Shown here piece by piece: positions 6,721-13,343 of a stretch of 44,686 bases of DNA (positions are counted from its first letter, which is position 1; the number at the start of each line of letters is the position of its first letter). The stretch is from DASWHR01 sp036398095 (lineage in GTDB: Bacteria > Actinomycetota > AC-67): the NCBI GenBank assembly GCA_036398095.1, contig DASWHR010000072.1:1-44686 (forward strand), written 5' to 3'. The position numbers and the translations under genes were made by a program. The notes beneath the pieces are model-generated. The model worked only from the letters and a program-made list of their open reading frames with translations, had not been told where the DNA came from and did not search any database.

Positions 6721-7629
6721 GGTTGCCACCGGTTCGCGCGGCGATGTGCCTGCCGCTAGTTCCGCTTCGCGGCGCTTCTGCTTGTTCTCGAACCGCGCCA
6801 GCCACCACAAGTGCACCACGAACAGGATCACCGAGATGATCATCCACTGGGCCGAAGCCATGAAGACCTGGCCCTTGTTGCGATACGCGAACACGCGGAT
6901 CGCCGGATGGTTCGCCGTTGCAGGGATGTCGATGCCGGCGAGCAGACGGTCGGACGGATCCCCGACGTCGTCCGTTTCGAGCACCTCCTGCGTACCCGAG
7001 TCGATGGTTCTCACGTCGCCGTTGGGGTGGAAGGCGACGCGCGCGACCGGCAGAGCGGCCTGATCCGGGGTCGGCTCGCGGCCCTCCAAGCGGAATTGGT
7101 AATCGCTCGGGTTGGCGGAACCGGTCTCTTGTTGCTGGAAATAGCCGGCCAGGGCGGGAAGCAGAACGGACTTGAGGCCGTCGAGTTCGCCCTCGACATT
7201 GATCTGACCCGGATACTGCTCGTTCGCGTTCGGCACCCGCCACTCGCCGCTGCCGAAGGAGCCGGCGTCGGGTGCTTGGACGCTGCGGTCGGCCGGGAAC
7301 GCGGCGATCTCCTCATCGAACTCGAGCCCTTGCTCGCTGTCGGCCAGGAACACCACCCAATGAGGTTCTGTTCCCCGCGGACCGGTCCCGGGAATCGTGC
7401 CCGGGATGCCGAACAGCCAGACGGCGGACAAGATGATCGAGAAGATCATCAACGAGACCATCGTCACCAGGTACGCCTGGAGCCAGCCGTAGATCGAGAC
7501 CAACAGGATGTAGATGGTGCCGATGAAGATGAAGATGCCGACGAGCACAAGGGCGACGGCGGCAGCGCCGAACCATTGCCCTTCGAGCGCGAACGGAGCG
7601 AACTGAAGCAACGATTCCACGGAGGTCAC
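6715..7629 (-). CDS. Membrane protein of the bc operon, function unknown
   Basis: This 304-aa protein has two strong N-terminal helices (about 15-45 and 50-75), a soluble domain of about 165 residues rich in acidic and Gly/Pro residues, one C-terminal helix (MIISVILFVVHLWWLARF) and a charged Lys/Arg/Glu tail. No cysteine pair or heme motif is seen, so it is probably not a redox carrier. The GTG start at 7629 overlaps the stop of the cytochrome c gene as GTGA, which implies translational coupling and co-function with the bc complex. I do not recognise the family. An accessory or assembly subunit is the natural guess. Confidence 0.7.
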   Translation of the reverse strand: MTSVESLLQFAPFALEGQWFGAAAVALVLVGIFIFIGTIYILLVSIYGWLQAYLVTMVSLMIFSIILSAVWLFGIPGTIPGTGPRGTEPHWVVFLADSEQGLEFDEEIAAFPADRSVQAPDAGSFGSGEWRVPNANEQYPGQINVEGELDGLKSVLLPALAGYFQQQETGSANPSDYQFRLEGREPTPDQAALPVARVAFHPNGDVRTIDSGTQEVLETDDVGDPSDRLLAGIDIPATANHPAIRVFAYRNKGQVFMASAQWMIISVILFVVHLWWLARFENKQKRREAELAAGTSPREPVATG

Positions 7630-8606
7630 CTCGCCGTCTGAAGGCTCTGGAGGAACGCGACGAGCGCGTCGATCGCCGAATCGCCTAGGAACGCCCACGT
7701 CGGCATCGACGGCCGGTTGTAGTTGATGCGGCCGTTATGAATGGTCGCGCGGACCTCGTCCGCTCCGAGCTGCGCGAACGCCTCCCGCAGATCAGGTCCC
7801 ACGCCGCCTCGAATGATCTGGCCGGTCTTGGGATCGGTGTGCTGCCAGACGACCTCGCCGGTTGCGGGATCTTTGTGCATGTGGCAGACCGCGCAGTTCG
7901 CGTCGAACAGTTGCCCGCCGGCCTCCGCGGTGGCTTTGACATCACCGGCTCCCGGGATCGGCTCTTGGATCGAGTAGATGAAGTTCACGACGTCGTCGAT
8001 CTGCTGCGCGTTGAGCGGACCGCCGAACGACTGGCCCCAGGTCGGCATCCGGGTGCCCGGACGGCCGCGCTCGATCGCGTCGTACATGATCAAGCGAATC
8101 TCCTCGTCGTTGCGGCCGGCCGCCTTGTACCGCGAAACCAGGTATTTCAGCGGCGGCTCGGCGTAGGTGAAGATCTCCTTGAAGGGTTGGACCCCTCCTC
8201 CGCCATCGGTGCCGTGGCAGCTCGCGCAGTTGGCCGAGAAATGCGCGCCACGTGCGTCCGGTGGGGCGCTCTCCGCGTAGATGATCTCGCCGCGGTGGGT
8301 CGACTCAATCAGGAACTGGTCCACTTTCAGGTCGATGCGCGTCGGCTCGCGCAGCCACAGGCCGGGAAGCCAAACTGAAAGGAACAACAGGAAGATCGAA
8401 CCGATTGCCAGAAAGCGTGGCAGGGTCTTCGACTCGAGCTCGTCGTCGGACGGGCCCGGCCGGATCGCCCAGGGGATCTCGGACGTGCGACGCCGGCTCG
8501 ACATCGCTGAGGCGATCAGGAAGATCGCGATCAGCGCGAGCGCCGACGCGACCAGAATCCCCGCAACGAGTCGCGTGTCCTTCGCAGCGAACATGACGAT
8601 CTTCAC
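7626..8606 (-). CDS. Membrane-anchored diheme cytochrome c of the bc complex
   Basis: The 326-aa protein has two N-terminal membrane helices (about 13-35 and 64-85) and then two c-type domains with CASCH at 127-131 and CAVCH at 238-242. Each is followed by a probable Met ligand, in TRMPTW near 187 and PSMPTW near 303. This replaces cytochrome f or c1 and resembles the diheme subunits of actinobacterial and other menaquinol complexes, acting on the outer membrane face. The GTG start at 8606 follows AGGGGG closely; an ATG four codons on would be too far from it. Heme attachment would need the ResB/CcsA system encoded at 14187-16684. Confidence 0.9.
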   Translation of the reverse strand: MKIVMFAAKDTRLVAGILVASALALIAIFLIASAMSSRRRTSEIPWAIRPGPSDDELESKTLPRFLAIGSIFLLFLSVWLPGLWLREPTRIDLKVDQFLIESTHRGEIIYAESAPPDARGAHFSANCASCHGTDGGGGVQPFKEIFTYAEPPLKYLVSRYKAAGRNDEEIRLIMYDAIERGRPGTRMPTWGQSFGGPLNAQQIDDVVNFIYSIQEPIPGAGDVKATAEAGGQLFDANCAVCHMHKDPATGEVVWQHTDPKTGQIIRGGVGPDLREAFAQLGADEVRATIHNGRINYNRPSMPTWAFLGDSAIDALVAFLQSLQTAR

Positions 8607-8631
8607 CAGTCCCCCTAAGCCCCGATTCGCC

Positions 8632-9342
8632 CTAGACGCAGAACGCGCCTTCCGGTTCCTGGCCGGATGTGTTCGTTCCTCGTGGCGGTCCGGTCTTGAT
8701 GTTGCCGGTATCGACGGTCACGAGCCCGCCGTCGACGGACATGACCATGCGGTCCAGGCCGCGCGGCGCCGGTCCCAGCTTGTACTCCCCGGCCCGATTG
8801 TATTTCGAGCCGTGACAGGGGCACTCGAACCACTGCGACGTGACGCAGAACGGCACGCGACAACCCAGATGCACACACCGTTGATAGAGGGCCATTAGTC
8901 CGCCCGCGGCGACACCCTCTTGCGCATAGAGGTTCTTCGCTTCGCTGGATTGCGGGTAGGCCACCAAATAGAAGCGACCGTTTGAGTTGAAATACGGCTG
9001 ATTGGTCTCTTGAATCTGCCTGAGAATTTCTTCGGCCGTCTCCGGAAGCGTGATCTTGGCGCCGAACCCGCCTTTGAGGTTGGGCCATAGGAATCCGATT
9101 GAAAGCGTTCCGAACGCAGTCATCGATGTGCCGAATCCGATGAACATCGTGCGACCGAAGAAGGAGCGGCGCGACAATTGCTTGGGCGCGCCGATCAACG
9201 GGCGCTGCGACGCCGGACCGTCCTTGCGGGCCCGCATGATCGAGAACACGTTCGCCGCGATCATCCCGGTGCCGGCCAGGCCGACCAAGACGGCAATGCC
9301 GATGAGAATGAGGTTTGTCGTTGAGAGCTTCGCAATCATCAT
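8632..9342 (-). CDS. Rieske iron-sulfur protein of the bc complex
   Basis: The 236-aa protein has an N-terminal helix (about 10-33), a twin-arginine motif SRRSFFGRT (57-65) before a second helix, and a C-terminal Rieske domain. The cluster motifs are CVHLGC (156-161) and CPCHGS (174-179), with C161 and C176 as the likely disulfide and C166 extra. It takes the first electron from quinol and passes it to cytochrome c. I chose the ATG at 9342; a GTG at 9351 would overlap the upstream stop as GTGA and is equally possible (3 more residues). The usual Rieske motif has CTHLGC, so Val replaces Thr here, a common variation. Confidence 0.92.
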   Translation of the reverse strand: MMIAKLSTTNLILIGIAVLVGLAGTGMIAANVFSIMRARKDGPASQRPLIGAPKQLSRRSFFGRTMFIGFGTSMTAFGTLSIGFLWPNLKGGFGAKITLPETAEEILRQIQETNQPYFNSNGRFYLVAYPQSSEAKNLYAQEGVAAGGLMALYQRCVHLGCRVPFCVTSQWFECPCHGSKYNRAGEYKLGPAPRGLDRMVMSVDGGLVTVDTGNIKTGPPRGTNTSGQEPEGAFCV

Positions 9343-9347
9343 GGTTA

Positions 9348-10184
9348 TCACAGGTCCACGAAGAGGCCCGTCTGCCAGGGCCAGATCCAGTTGAAGCCTT
9401 TCCCGCGGAAGTAGACGCCGAGCATGACCAGCACGGACCACATCATCACGAAGATCGTGAAGAGCAGGATCGCGAGCTTGCGACGTTCGGGCTTCATCGA
9501 CGGGTTCTTGTCCACGTAGGGGACCGCCATCAGGCCGAACAGTCCCAGGCCCGGCAGCGTCACGCCGGCGACCATCGGATGGAAGTACCGAAGCAGCTCC
9601 TGAAGGCCCAAGAAATACCACGGCGCCTTCGACGGGTTCGGAGTCAGGAAGGGGTTCGCCAACTCGCGCGAGGGCGCGTTCACGAACGATGAGAACAGGA
9701 TCAGCCCGGCCATGACGATGACCAGCGACAAGAACTCTTCGGCCAGCAGGTGCGGCCAGACGTTGATCTTGTCCTCTTGACGTTTCTCGACGCGCTGGAT
9801 GCCGTCGGGGGGAACGAACGCGAGCAGGCGGTGCGTCTCGCCGGCCCCGGTGCCGCGGCCGCCGCCGCCGTTGGGCTTCGTTCCGGTTGCGGCCGCCACG
9901 CGCGCGGCGCGCTCTTCCGGGGTTAGGCGCGGAACCGTGGTGGTCGCGGGCGCGGTCGACGCCGCAGCAGCGGCCGGAGCAGTCGTTGCCGCGGCCGCGG
10001 GCGCGGGTGCCGCTTCGCCCTCGCCGGCTGGGGCCGCCGGAGCCGGCGCCGGCGCCGCGGCGGCCGGACCGCGGGTCTTGCGAACCCACGCCGATTTCGC
10101 GAGCGCTCGAGCGACGCGTTCGGGCTTTCCCTCCGCGATCGCCTTATCGAATGTTTCTTGATCGATGCCGACTTCTTCGGCCAT
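9348..10184 (-). CDS. Cytochrome b C-terminal subunit (subunit IV-like) with Ala/Pro-rich N-terminal extension
   Basis: Of 278 aa, only residues from about 120 onward are the conserved subunit IV part: HLLAEEFLSLVIVMAGLILF, the quinol-site region KAPWYFLGLQELLRYFHP (the place of PEWY in b6f) and two more helices. Ahead of it stands an unusual stretch, a short charged segment (MAEEVGIDQETFDKAIAEGKPERVARALAKSAW split across residues 1-33) and then about 60 residues almost entirely Ala, Pro, Thr and Gly, which reads as a flexible cytoplasmic linker. The start ATG at 10184 has AGGAG six bases upstream, restored by the target duplication of the inserted element at 10194-10311. Confidence 0.9.
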   Translation of the reverse strand: MAEEVGIDQETFDKAIAEGKPERVARALAKSAWVRKTRGPAAAAPAPAPAAPAGEGEAAPAPAAAATTAPAAAAASTAPATTTVPRLTPEERAARVAAATGTKPNGGGGRGTGAGETHRLLAFVPPDGIQRVEKRQEDKINVWPHLLAEEFLSLVIVMAGLILFSSFVNAPSRELANPFLTPNPSKAPWYFLGLQELLRYFHPMVAGVTLPGLGLFGLMAVPYVDKNPSMKPERRKLAILLFTIFVMMWSVLVMLGVYFRGKGFNWIWPWQTGLFVDL

Positions 10185-10193
10185 CCGAATCTC

Positions 10194-10311
10194 CTAGGAG
10201 GGTGCTGAAAAAGACCGACCCGTGCTCGGTCGGACTTCAATCAGCCCAGGTTGGCGAGTTGACGTCGGGAGGGCTTGCAAGCAGACACTCACTTTTTCAG
10301 CACCCTCCTAG
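10194..10311. mobile_element. MITE-like element with 16-bp terminal inverted repeats and CTAG duplication
   Basis: Perfect inverted repeats GAGGGTGCTGAAAAAG (10198-10213) and its complement (10292-10307) bound a 110-bp element without a gene. It is flanked by CTAG on both sides (10194-10197 and 10308-10311). CTAG is self-complementary, so it also extends the repeat to 20 bp. Removing the element and one CTAG leaves, on the coding strand, CTCTAGGAGATTCGGATG: the stop TAG of the cytochrome b gene inside the AGGAG that precedes the next ATG. That is a normal tight operon junction, which strongly suggests a real insertion. An inner hairpin (CCGACC...GGTCGG) is also present. The parent IS family is not identified. 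Confidence 0.8.
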
Positions 10312-11087
10312 AGCGGTCCCGAGATGCCGCCGTCCTTGCGGATGCGCCAAAAATGAACGGCCATCAGCAGAACGGCGACGAACGGCAACGCCAGAACGTG
10401 GAGCACGTACCAGCGGATGAGCGTCGGCGGCCCGACTTCCAGGCCCCCGACCAACACGAACTTCACCTGTCTGCCGAACACGGGGGTGTAGCCCATCATG
10501 TTCGTTCCGACGGTCACGGCCCAGAACGCGAGCTGGTCCCACGGCAACAGATAGCCGGTGAACGACAGCAGCAGCGTGATCTGCAGCAGGTTCACGCCGA
10601 TGACCCAGTTGAACTCGCGCGGGGGCTTGTACGCGCCGTGGTAGAAGACGCGCGCCATATGCAGGAACACCGTCAGAACCATCAAATGAGCGGCCCAGCG
10701 GTGAAGGTTTCTCGTGAGCTGACCGAAGGTGACGGCCGCCGACAGGTCCGCCATGTCGATGTAGGCGAGCTGCGCGGTGATCTCGGCCGCCGGCCGGTAG
10801 AAGAACATCAGGTAGATGCCGGTGATCGTCAGCAGCACGAACAGGAAGAACGACAGGCCGCCCAGGCAGAAGGTGTAGGTCAGCTTCAAGCCGTGCCGCT
10901 TTAGCTTGACCGGGTGAAGGTGGTACAGGATGTTGTTCATCATCGCGAGCGCGCGGTCTCGCGACGTCCCTTTGTATCCCTTTCGCAGCCACGACCCCGG
11001 CCGGAAGATGGACTTCCAGACCTGCGAGTCCTGAACCTTCTCTTTCAGAAGGTCCATCTGCTCTTGCAAAATCGGTTTTTCTGCCAC
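10308..11087 (-). CDS. Cytochrome b6-like subunit of the bc complex
   Basis: The 259-aa protein has four membrane helices with the two bis-histidine heme pairs: H-x13-H in NLHRWAAHLMVLTVFLH and H-x14-H in VLHVLALPFVAVLLMAVH. The 13/14 spacing and the split from subunit IV are b6-type. FCLGG places Cys74 where cytochrome b6 and Bacillus QcrB carry a cysteine binding an extra heme c, so heme ci is expected. An N-terminal soluble stretch of about 55 residues precedes the first helix. It forms the quinol oxidation and reduction core. The ATG at 11087 lies 25 bp after the ferredoxin gene. Its stop codon lies in the flank of the inserted element. Confidence 0.94.
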   Translation of the reverse strand: MAEKPILQEQMDLLKEKVQDSQVWKSIFRPGSWLRKGYKGTSRDRALAMMNNILYHLHPVKLKRHGLKLTYTFCLGGLSFFLFVLLTITGIYLMFFYRPAAEITAQLAYIDMADLSAAVTFGQLTRNLHRWAAHLMVLTVFLHMARVFYHGAYKPPREFNWVIGVNLLQITLLLSFTGYLLPWDQLAFWAVTVGTNMMGYTPVFGRQVKFVLVGGLEVGPPTLIRWYVLHVLALPFVAVLLMAVHFWRIRKDGGISGPL

Positions 11088-11112
11088 GGCCCCCCGCCTT
11101 CAACTGCCTTGC

Positions 11113-11466
11113 TTAGCGGCCCTTCTTTGCTCCGGGTGTCGTTACGTAGAACAGCGCGTCGGACGGGCAACGGTCCACGCAGATGCCGCAGCGCGTGCAC
11201 TCGTTGTCATCGATCACGAAGATTGCGGATGACGATGCCGTCGCTCCTTGGAGCGCCGGTGTTTCGGCGTTGGCGACGATGTCGGGGGAGAGCATGTAGA
11301 TGCAATCCCACGGGCATACGTCTTCGCACGCCCGGCACAGAATGCACAGGTCCGCGTCCAGACCGATGTGACGCTTCGGCTTGACGCGCTCGGCGAGCCA
11401 GTTCGGATCGACGACCTTCAGATCGTAGTCGTCGTAGATCTGAGGCTTGTTGGAGGTTGCACTCAC
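11113..11466 (-). CDS. 2x[4Fe-4S] ferredoxin in the bc operon
   Basis: The 117-aa protein has two four-cysteine clusters: C41, C44, C47, C51 (with an extra C55) and C90, C93, C96, C100. They are separated by about 30 residues that include a Ser/Ala loop. No signal peptide or helix is seen, so it is cytoplasmic. It sits between a small membrane protein and cytochrome b, and its GTG start overlaps the upstream stop as GTGA. A ferredoxin translationally coupled to a bc complex suggests electron entry or exit on the cytoplasmic side, perhaps near the heme ci position, but this is inference. NuoI-like proteins are similar in motif but longer and hydrophobic at the N-terminus. Confidence 0.88.
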   Translation of the reverse strand: MSATSNKPQIYDDYDLKVVDPNWLAERVKPKRHIGLDADLCILCRACEDVCPWDCIYMLSPDIVANAETPALQGATASSSAIFVIDDNECTRCGICVDRCPSDALFYVTTPGAKKGR

Positions 11467-11849
11467 TTATAGCCTCCGGTCGCTTCCGGCTTGGACTCGC
11501 CTGTTCCCAGATGCTTCGGAAACTTCTTTTGATAGAGCCAGAAGGCCACCACGAACCCGCCGAGCGCGACCGCGTTCTGGATCACGACGACGGTGTCCTT
11601 GATCGTCTGCTTCAAGCAGGAGAGGTCGAGATTGATGCAACCCTGGCCACCCCACTGGAGCTTTCCTTCCGCGTAGTAGAGCCACCAGGACGGGATGACC
11701 GCAAGGACGCGCCAGGCGACGATCGACAGCGCGAAGGCGGCGAGGGTCGCCCGGACCCACTCGTTGGAAGACTTGTAGGCGGCGAAGAACAGAGCCCCGC
11801 ATAGCGCGAAGTAGACGCCTTCCACGAGGAGCCACCAGGGACTGATCAC
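11463..11849 (-). CDS. Small membrane protein, first gene of the bc operon
   Basis: From the GTG at 11849 the product is 128 aa with three hydrophobic helices (about 5-25, 32-55 and 85-105), Trp-rich turns and two cysteines in the second loop (GCINLDLSC). The family is not recognised. I chose this start because GAGGAGG lies 11 nt upstream and the frame enters a membrane helix at once. A longer reading to a TTG at 11996 would cross the TATAAT promoter and the Rex operator and add a poorly conserved-looking 49 residues. The stop overlaps the ferredoxin start. A structural subunit or assembly factor of the bc complex is likely from context. Confidence 0.65.
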   Translation of the reverse strand: MISPWWLLVEGVYFALCGALFFAAYKSSNEWVRATLAAFALSIVAWRVLAVIPSWWLYYAEGKLQWGGQGCINLDLSCLKQTIKDTVVVIQNAVALGGFVVAFWLYQKKFPKHLGTGESKPEATGGYK

Positions 11850-11909
11850 GGATTCGTTGTCCTCCTCATCGACCGGGCGCTCCGCGCGCCGGTTGCCCGA
11901 CAGCCGCGG

Positions 11910-11938
11910 ATTATACGTGCCCATTCCTGTGGACCAAA
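11910..11938 (-). promoter_or_regulatory. Promoter candidate of the bc operon
   Basis: On the minus strand TTTGGT (11933-11938) and a perfect TATAAT (11910-11915) are 17 bp apart. Transcription would start near 11903, about 50 nt before the GTG at 11849. The Rex operator lies about 50-70 bp upstream of the -35, farther than usual for simple blocking, so a second promoter nearer the operator is possible. Confidence 0.5.
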
Positions 11939-11987
11939 GTTGCCGGTGCATGGTGCGTTCTCGCAGCGCAACGCCGAGAAAATCCAC

Positions 11988-12005
11988 TTGTGACAACCTT
12001 CACAA
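11988..12005 (-). promoter_or_regulatory. Rex operator upstream of the bc operon
   Basis: The plus-strand sequence TTGTGACAACCTTCACAA has both half-sites intact (TTGTGA-N6-TCACAA). It is in the gap before the bc operon, in line with the operators before rex and nuo. Regulation by NADH/NAD+ through Rex is inferred. Confidence 0.8.
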
Positions 12006-12043
12006 GCGCACTCCAAAAAATGAACGTCCGACGTTTTGATTAT

Positions 12044-12059
12044 CCCGCCGCACGGCGGG
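12044..12059 (-). terminator. Hairpin downstream of the minus-strand thioredoxin gene
   Basis: CCCGCC-GTGC-GGCGGG forms a 6-bp GC stem 33 bp after the stop codon of the TlpA-like gene, followed by ATAATCAAAA rather than a clean U-tract. It would separate that gene from the bc operon. Confidence 0.5.
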
Positions 12060-12092
12060 TGCGTGCAACCAAGGTGCGGGAAAACGAACGCG

Positions 12093-12662
12093 CTACCGGA
12101 CGCCGAGATGCTCGGCGGCAAGCTCGCGCAGTTGCGTTTCGTCGAGCGGGCCGAAACTTCGGTGGGCGACGATGCCGCTCGCGTCGACGAAGATCGTCGC
12201 GGGAAGGATCGGGCGGACCGAGAAGTGGGCGAACAGCAATCCCTCCGGATCGAACGCGAGATCGTAGGTCGCCCCCCGATCGAGTGCGAACGAGCGCGCG
12301 GCCCCCTCGATTTCGCCTTCGACGCCGAGCAGATCGAACCCGATCACCGCCAGGCGGTCTTTGAAGTCTGCGTGGAAGCGGGCGAAGTCGGGCATTTCCT
12401 TGATGCAGAACGTGCACCATGACGCCCAGAAGTTCAGGACGGCCGGCTCGCCTCGCAGGCTTGTGAGATCGAGAACGGTGCCGTCGAACTTCCGGAACGC
12501 GCAATCGGGCAGATGCTCGCCGACGGAGATCAGCCCGTCGGGCCGGCAGGCGGCAAGGGCCGGCGTCGTGGATCCCCCGGTTGGCGCCGGCGCCGGGGCC
12601 TGGGACGTGCACCCGGACGCCCACACGCTAAGCAAGGCGAGCACAGCAACCGATCGACGCAT
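12093..12662 (-). CDS. TlpA/ResA-like thioredoxin lipoprotein (A)
   Basis: The 189-aa product begins with a lipoprotein signal (MRRSVAVLALLSVWASGC, Cys18). After a Pro/Thr linker it has a TlpA/AhpC-type thioredoxin fold with VLNFWASWCTFC (active site WCTFC) and the cis-Pro element ILPATIFVD. Such proteins act outside the membrane, reducing disulfides in apocytochrome c or other exported proteins, with electrons from CcdA. The gene is divergent from a second thioredoxin that heads the CcdA/ResB/CcsA cluster. CTFC replaces the more usual CxPC, which may shift its redox potential. ATG at 12662 begins the signal peptide; no strong Shine-Dalgarno sequence is seen. Confidence 0.88.
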   Translation of the reverse strand: MRRSVAVLALLSVWASGCTSQAPAPAPTGGSTTPALAACRPDGLISVGEHLPDCAFRKFDGTVLDLTSLRGEPAVLNFWASWCTFCIKEMPDFARFHADFKDRLAVIGFDLLGVEGEIEGAARSFALDRGATYDLAFDPEGLLFAHFSVRPILPATIFVDASGIVAHRSFGPLDETQLRELAAEHLGVR

Positions 12663-12721
12663 GCACCTATTGTGGATGACGGCGCCGCGGTGCGCGCGGC
12701 GCGGCTGATTTCCGCCGTTGC

Positions 12722-12727
12722 TACACT
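12722..12727 (+). promoter_or_regulatory. -10-like element before the cytochrome c maturation operon
   Basis: TACACT lies 19 nt before the ATG at 12747, with GAGG between them. It is a plausible -10 for the 12747-18913 gene run; no good -35 was found. Confidence 0.35.
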
Positions 12728-12746
12728 CGCCGCGAGGCACACACAG

Positions 12747-13343
12747 ATGGATTCCGTCCGGTTCCGACCCCGCTTTGGGCTGCTTCGGCTGCTTGGGTTG
12801 CTGGCGGCTGTGGTCCTGGCGTCGTCGGGATGCACCAACAAGGCCCTTGGGATCGAGACCGAAGGCCGCAACATCAATCCCGCCCGCGACGGCAACGTGA
12901 TTCGCTACCACCCGGATGGTCGCAAGCTCGAGCCGAAGTTCGCCGGCGAGTACGTCACCGGCGGGTCGCTCGACCCGGGCGAGCATCTGGGATCGGTGAC
13001 CGTGGTGAACTTTTGGGCTTCGTGGTGCACGCCGTGCATCGCAGAGCAACCCGTGCTCGAACGCACCGGGCAGAAGTACGAGTCGCGCGGGGTGCGGTTC
13101 ATCGCGATCAACATCCGCGACACGCTTGCGAACGCGAAGGCCTTCTTCGCGAACTTCGACTTCGAGGTCACCTATCCCTCGATCTTCGATCGCGATCAGC
13201 GGCTGGCGCACGCGTTTCGGGTGACGGCGCCTCCGTCCACATTCGTGCTCGACCGCGAGGGCCGCGTCGCCGCGCGCGTCGTCGGCGGAGTGACCGAAGC
13301 CGGAGAGCTCGATGTGCTGATCGACGAGGTGCTCGCGGAATGA
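12747..13343 (+). CDS. ResA-like thioredoxin lipoprotein (B), cytochrome c maturation
   Basis: The 198-aa protein has a signal peptide with a lipobox-like LASSGC (Cys near 30). A thioredoxin domain follows with VVNFWASWCTPC (about 88-99) and APPSTFVLDREG as the cis-Pro region. CTPC with its surroundings resembles ResA/CcsX, which reduces the apocytochrome c CXXCH disulfide outside the cell. It is the first gene of a run with CcdA, ResB and CcsA, and its stop overlaps the ccdA start (ATGA), which supports that role. I do not give the symbol resA because paralogues are present. Confidence 0.88.
   Translation: MDSVRFRPRFGLLRLLGLLAAVVLASSGCTNKALGIETEGRNINPARDGNVIRYHPDGRKLEPKFAGEYVTGGSLDPGEHLGSVTVVNFWASWCTPCIAEQPVLERTGQKYESRGVRFIAINIRDTLANAKAFFANFDFEVTYPSIFDRDQRLAHAFRVTAPPSTFVLDREGRVAARVVGGVTEAGELDVLIDEVLAE

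Noticed and set aside
11850..11996. Longer N-terminus for the first bc-operon gene
   Set aside because: It would include the promoter TATAAT and begin within the Rex operator; the GTG at 11849 has GAGGAGG.
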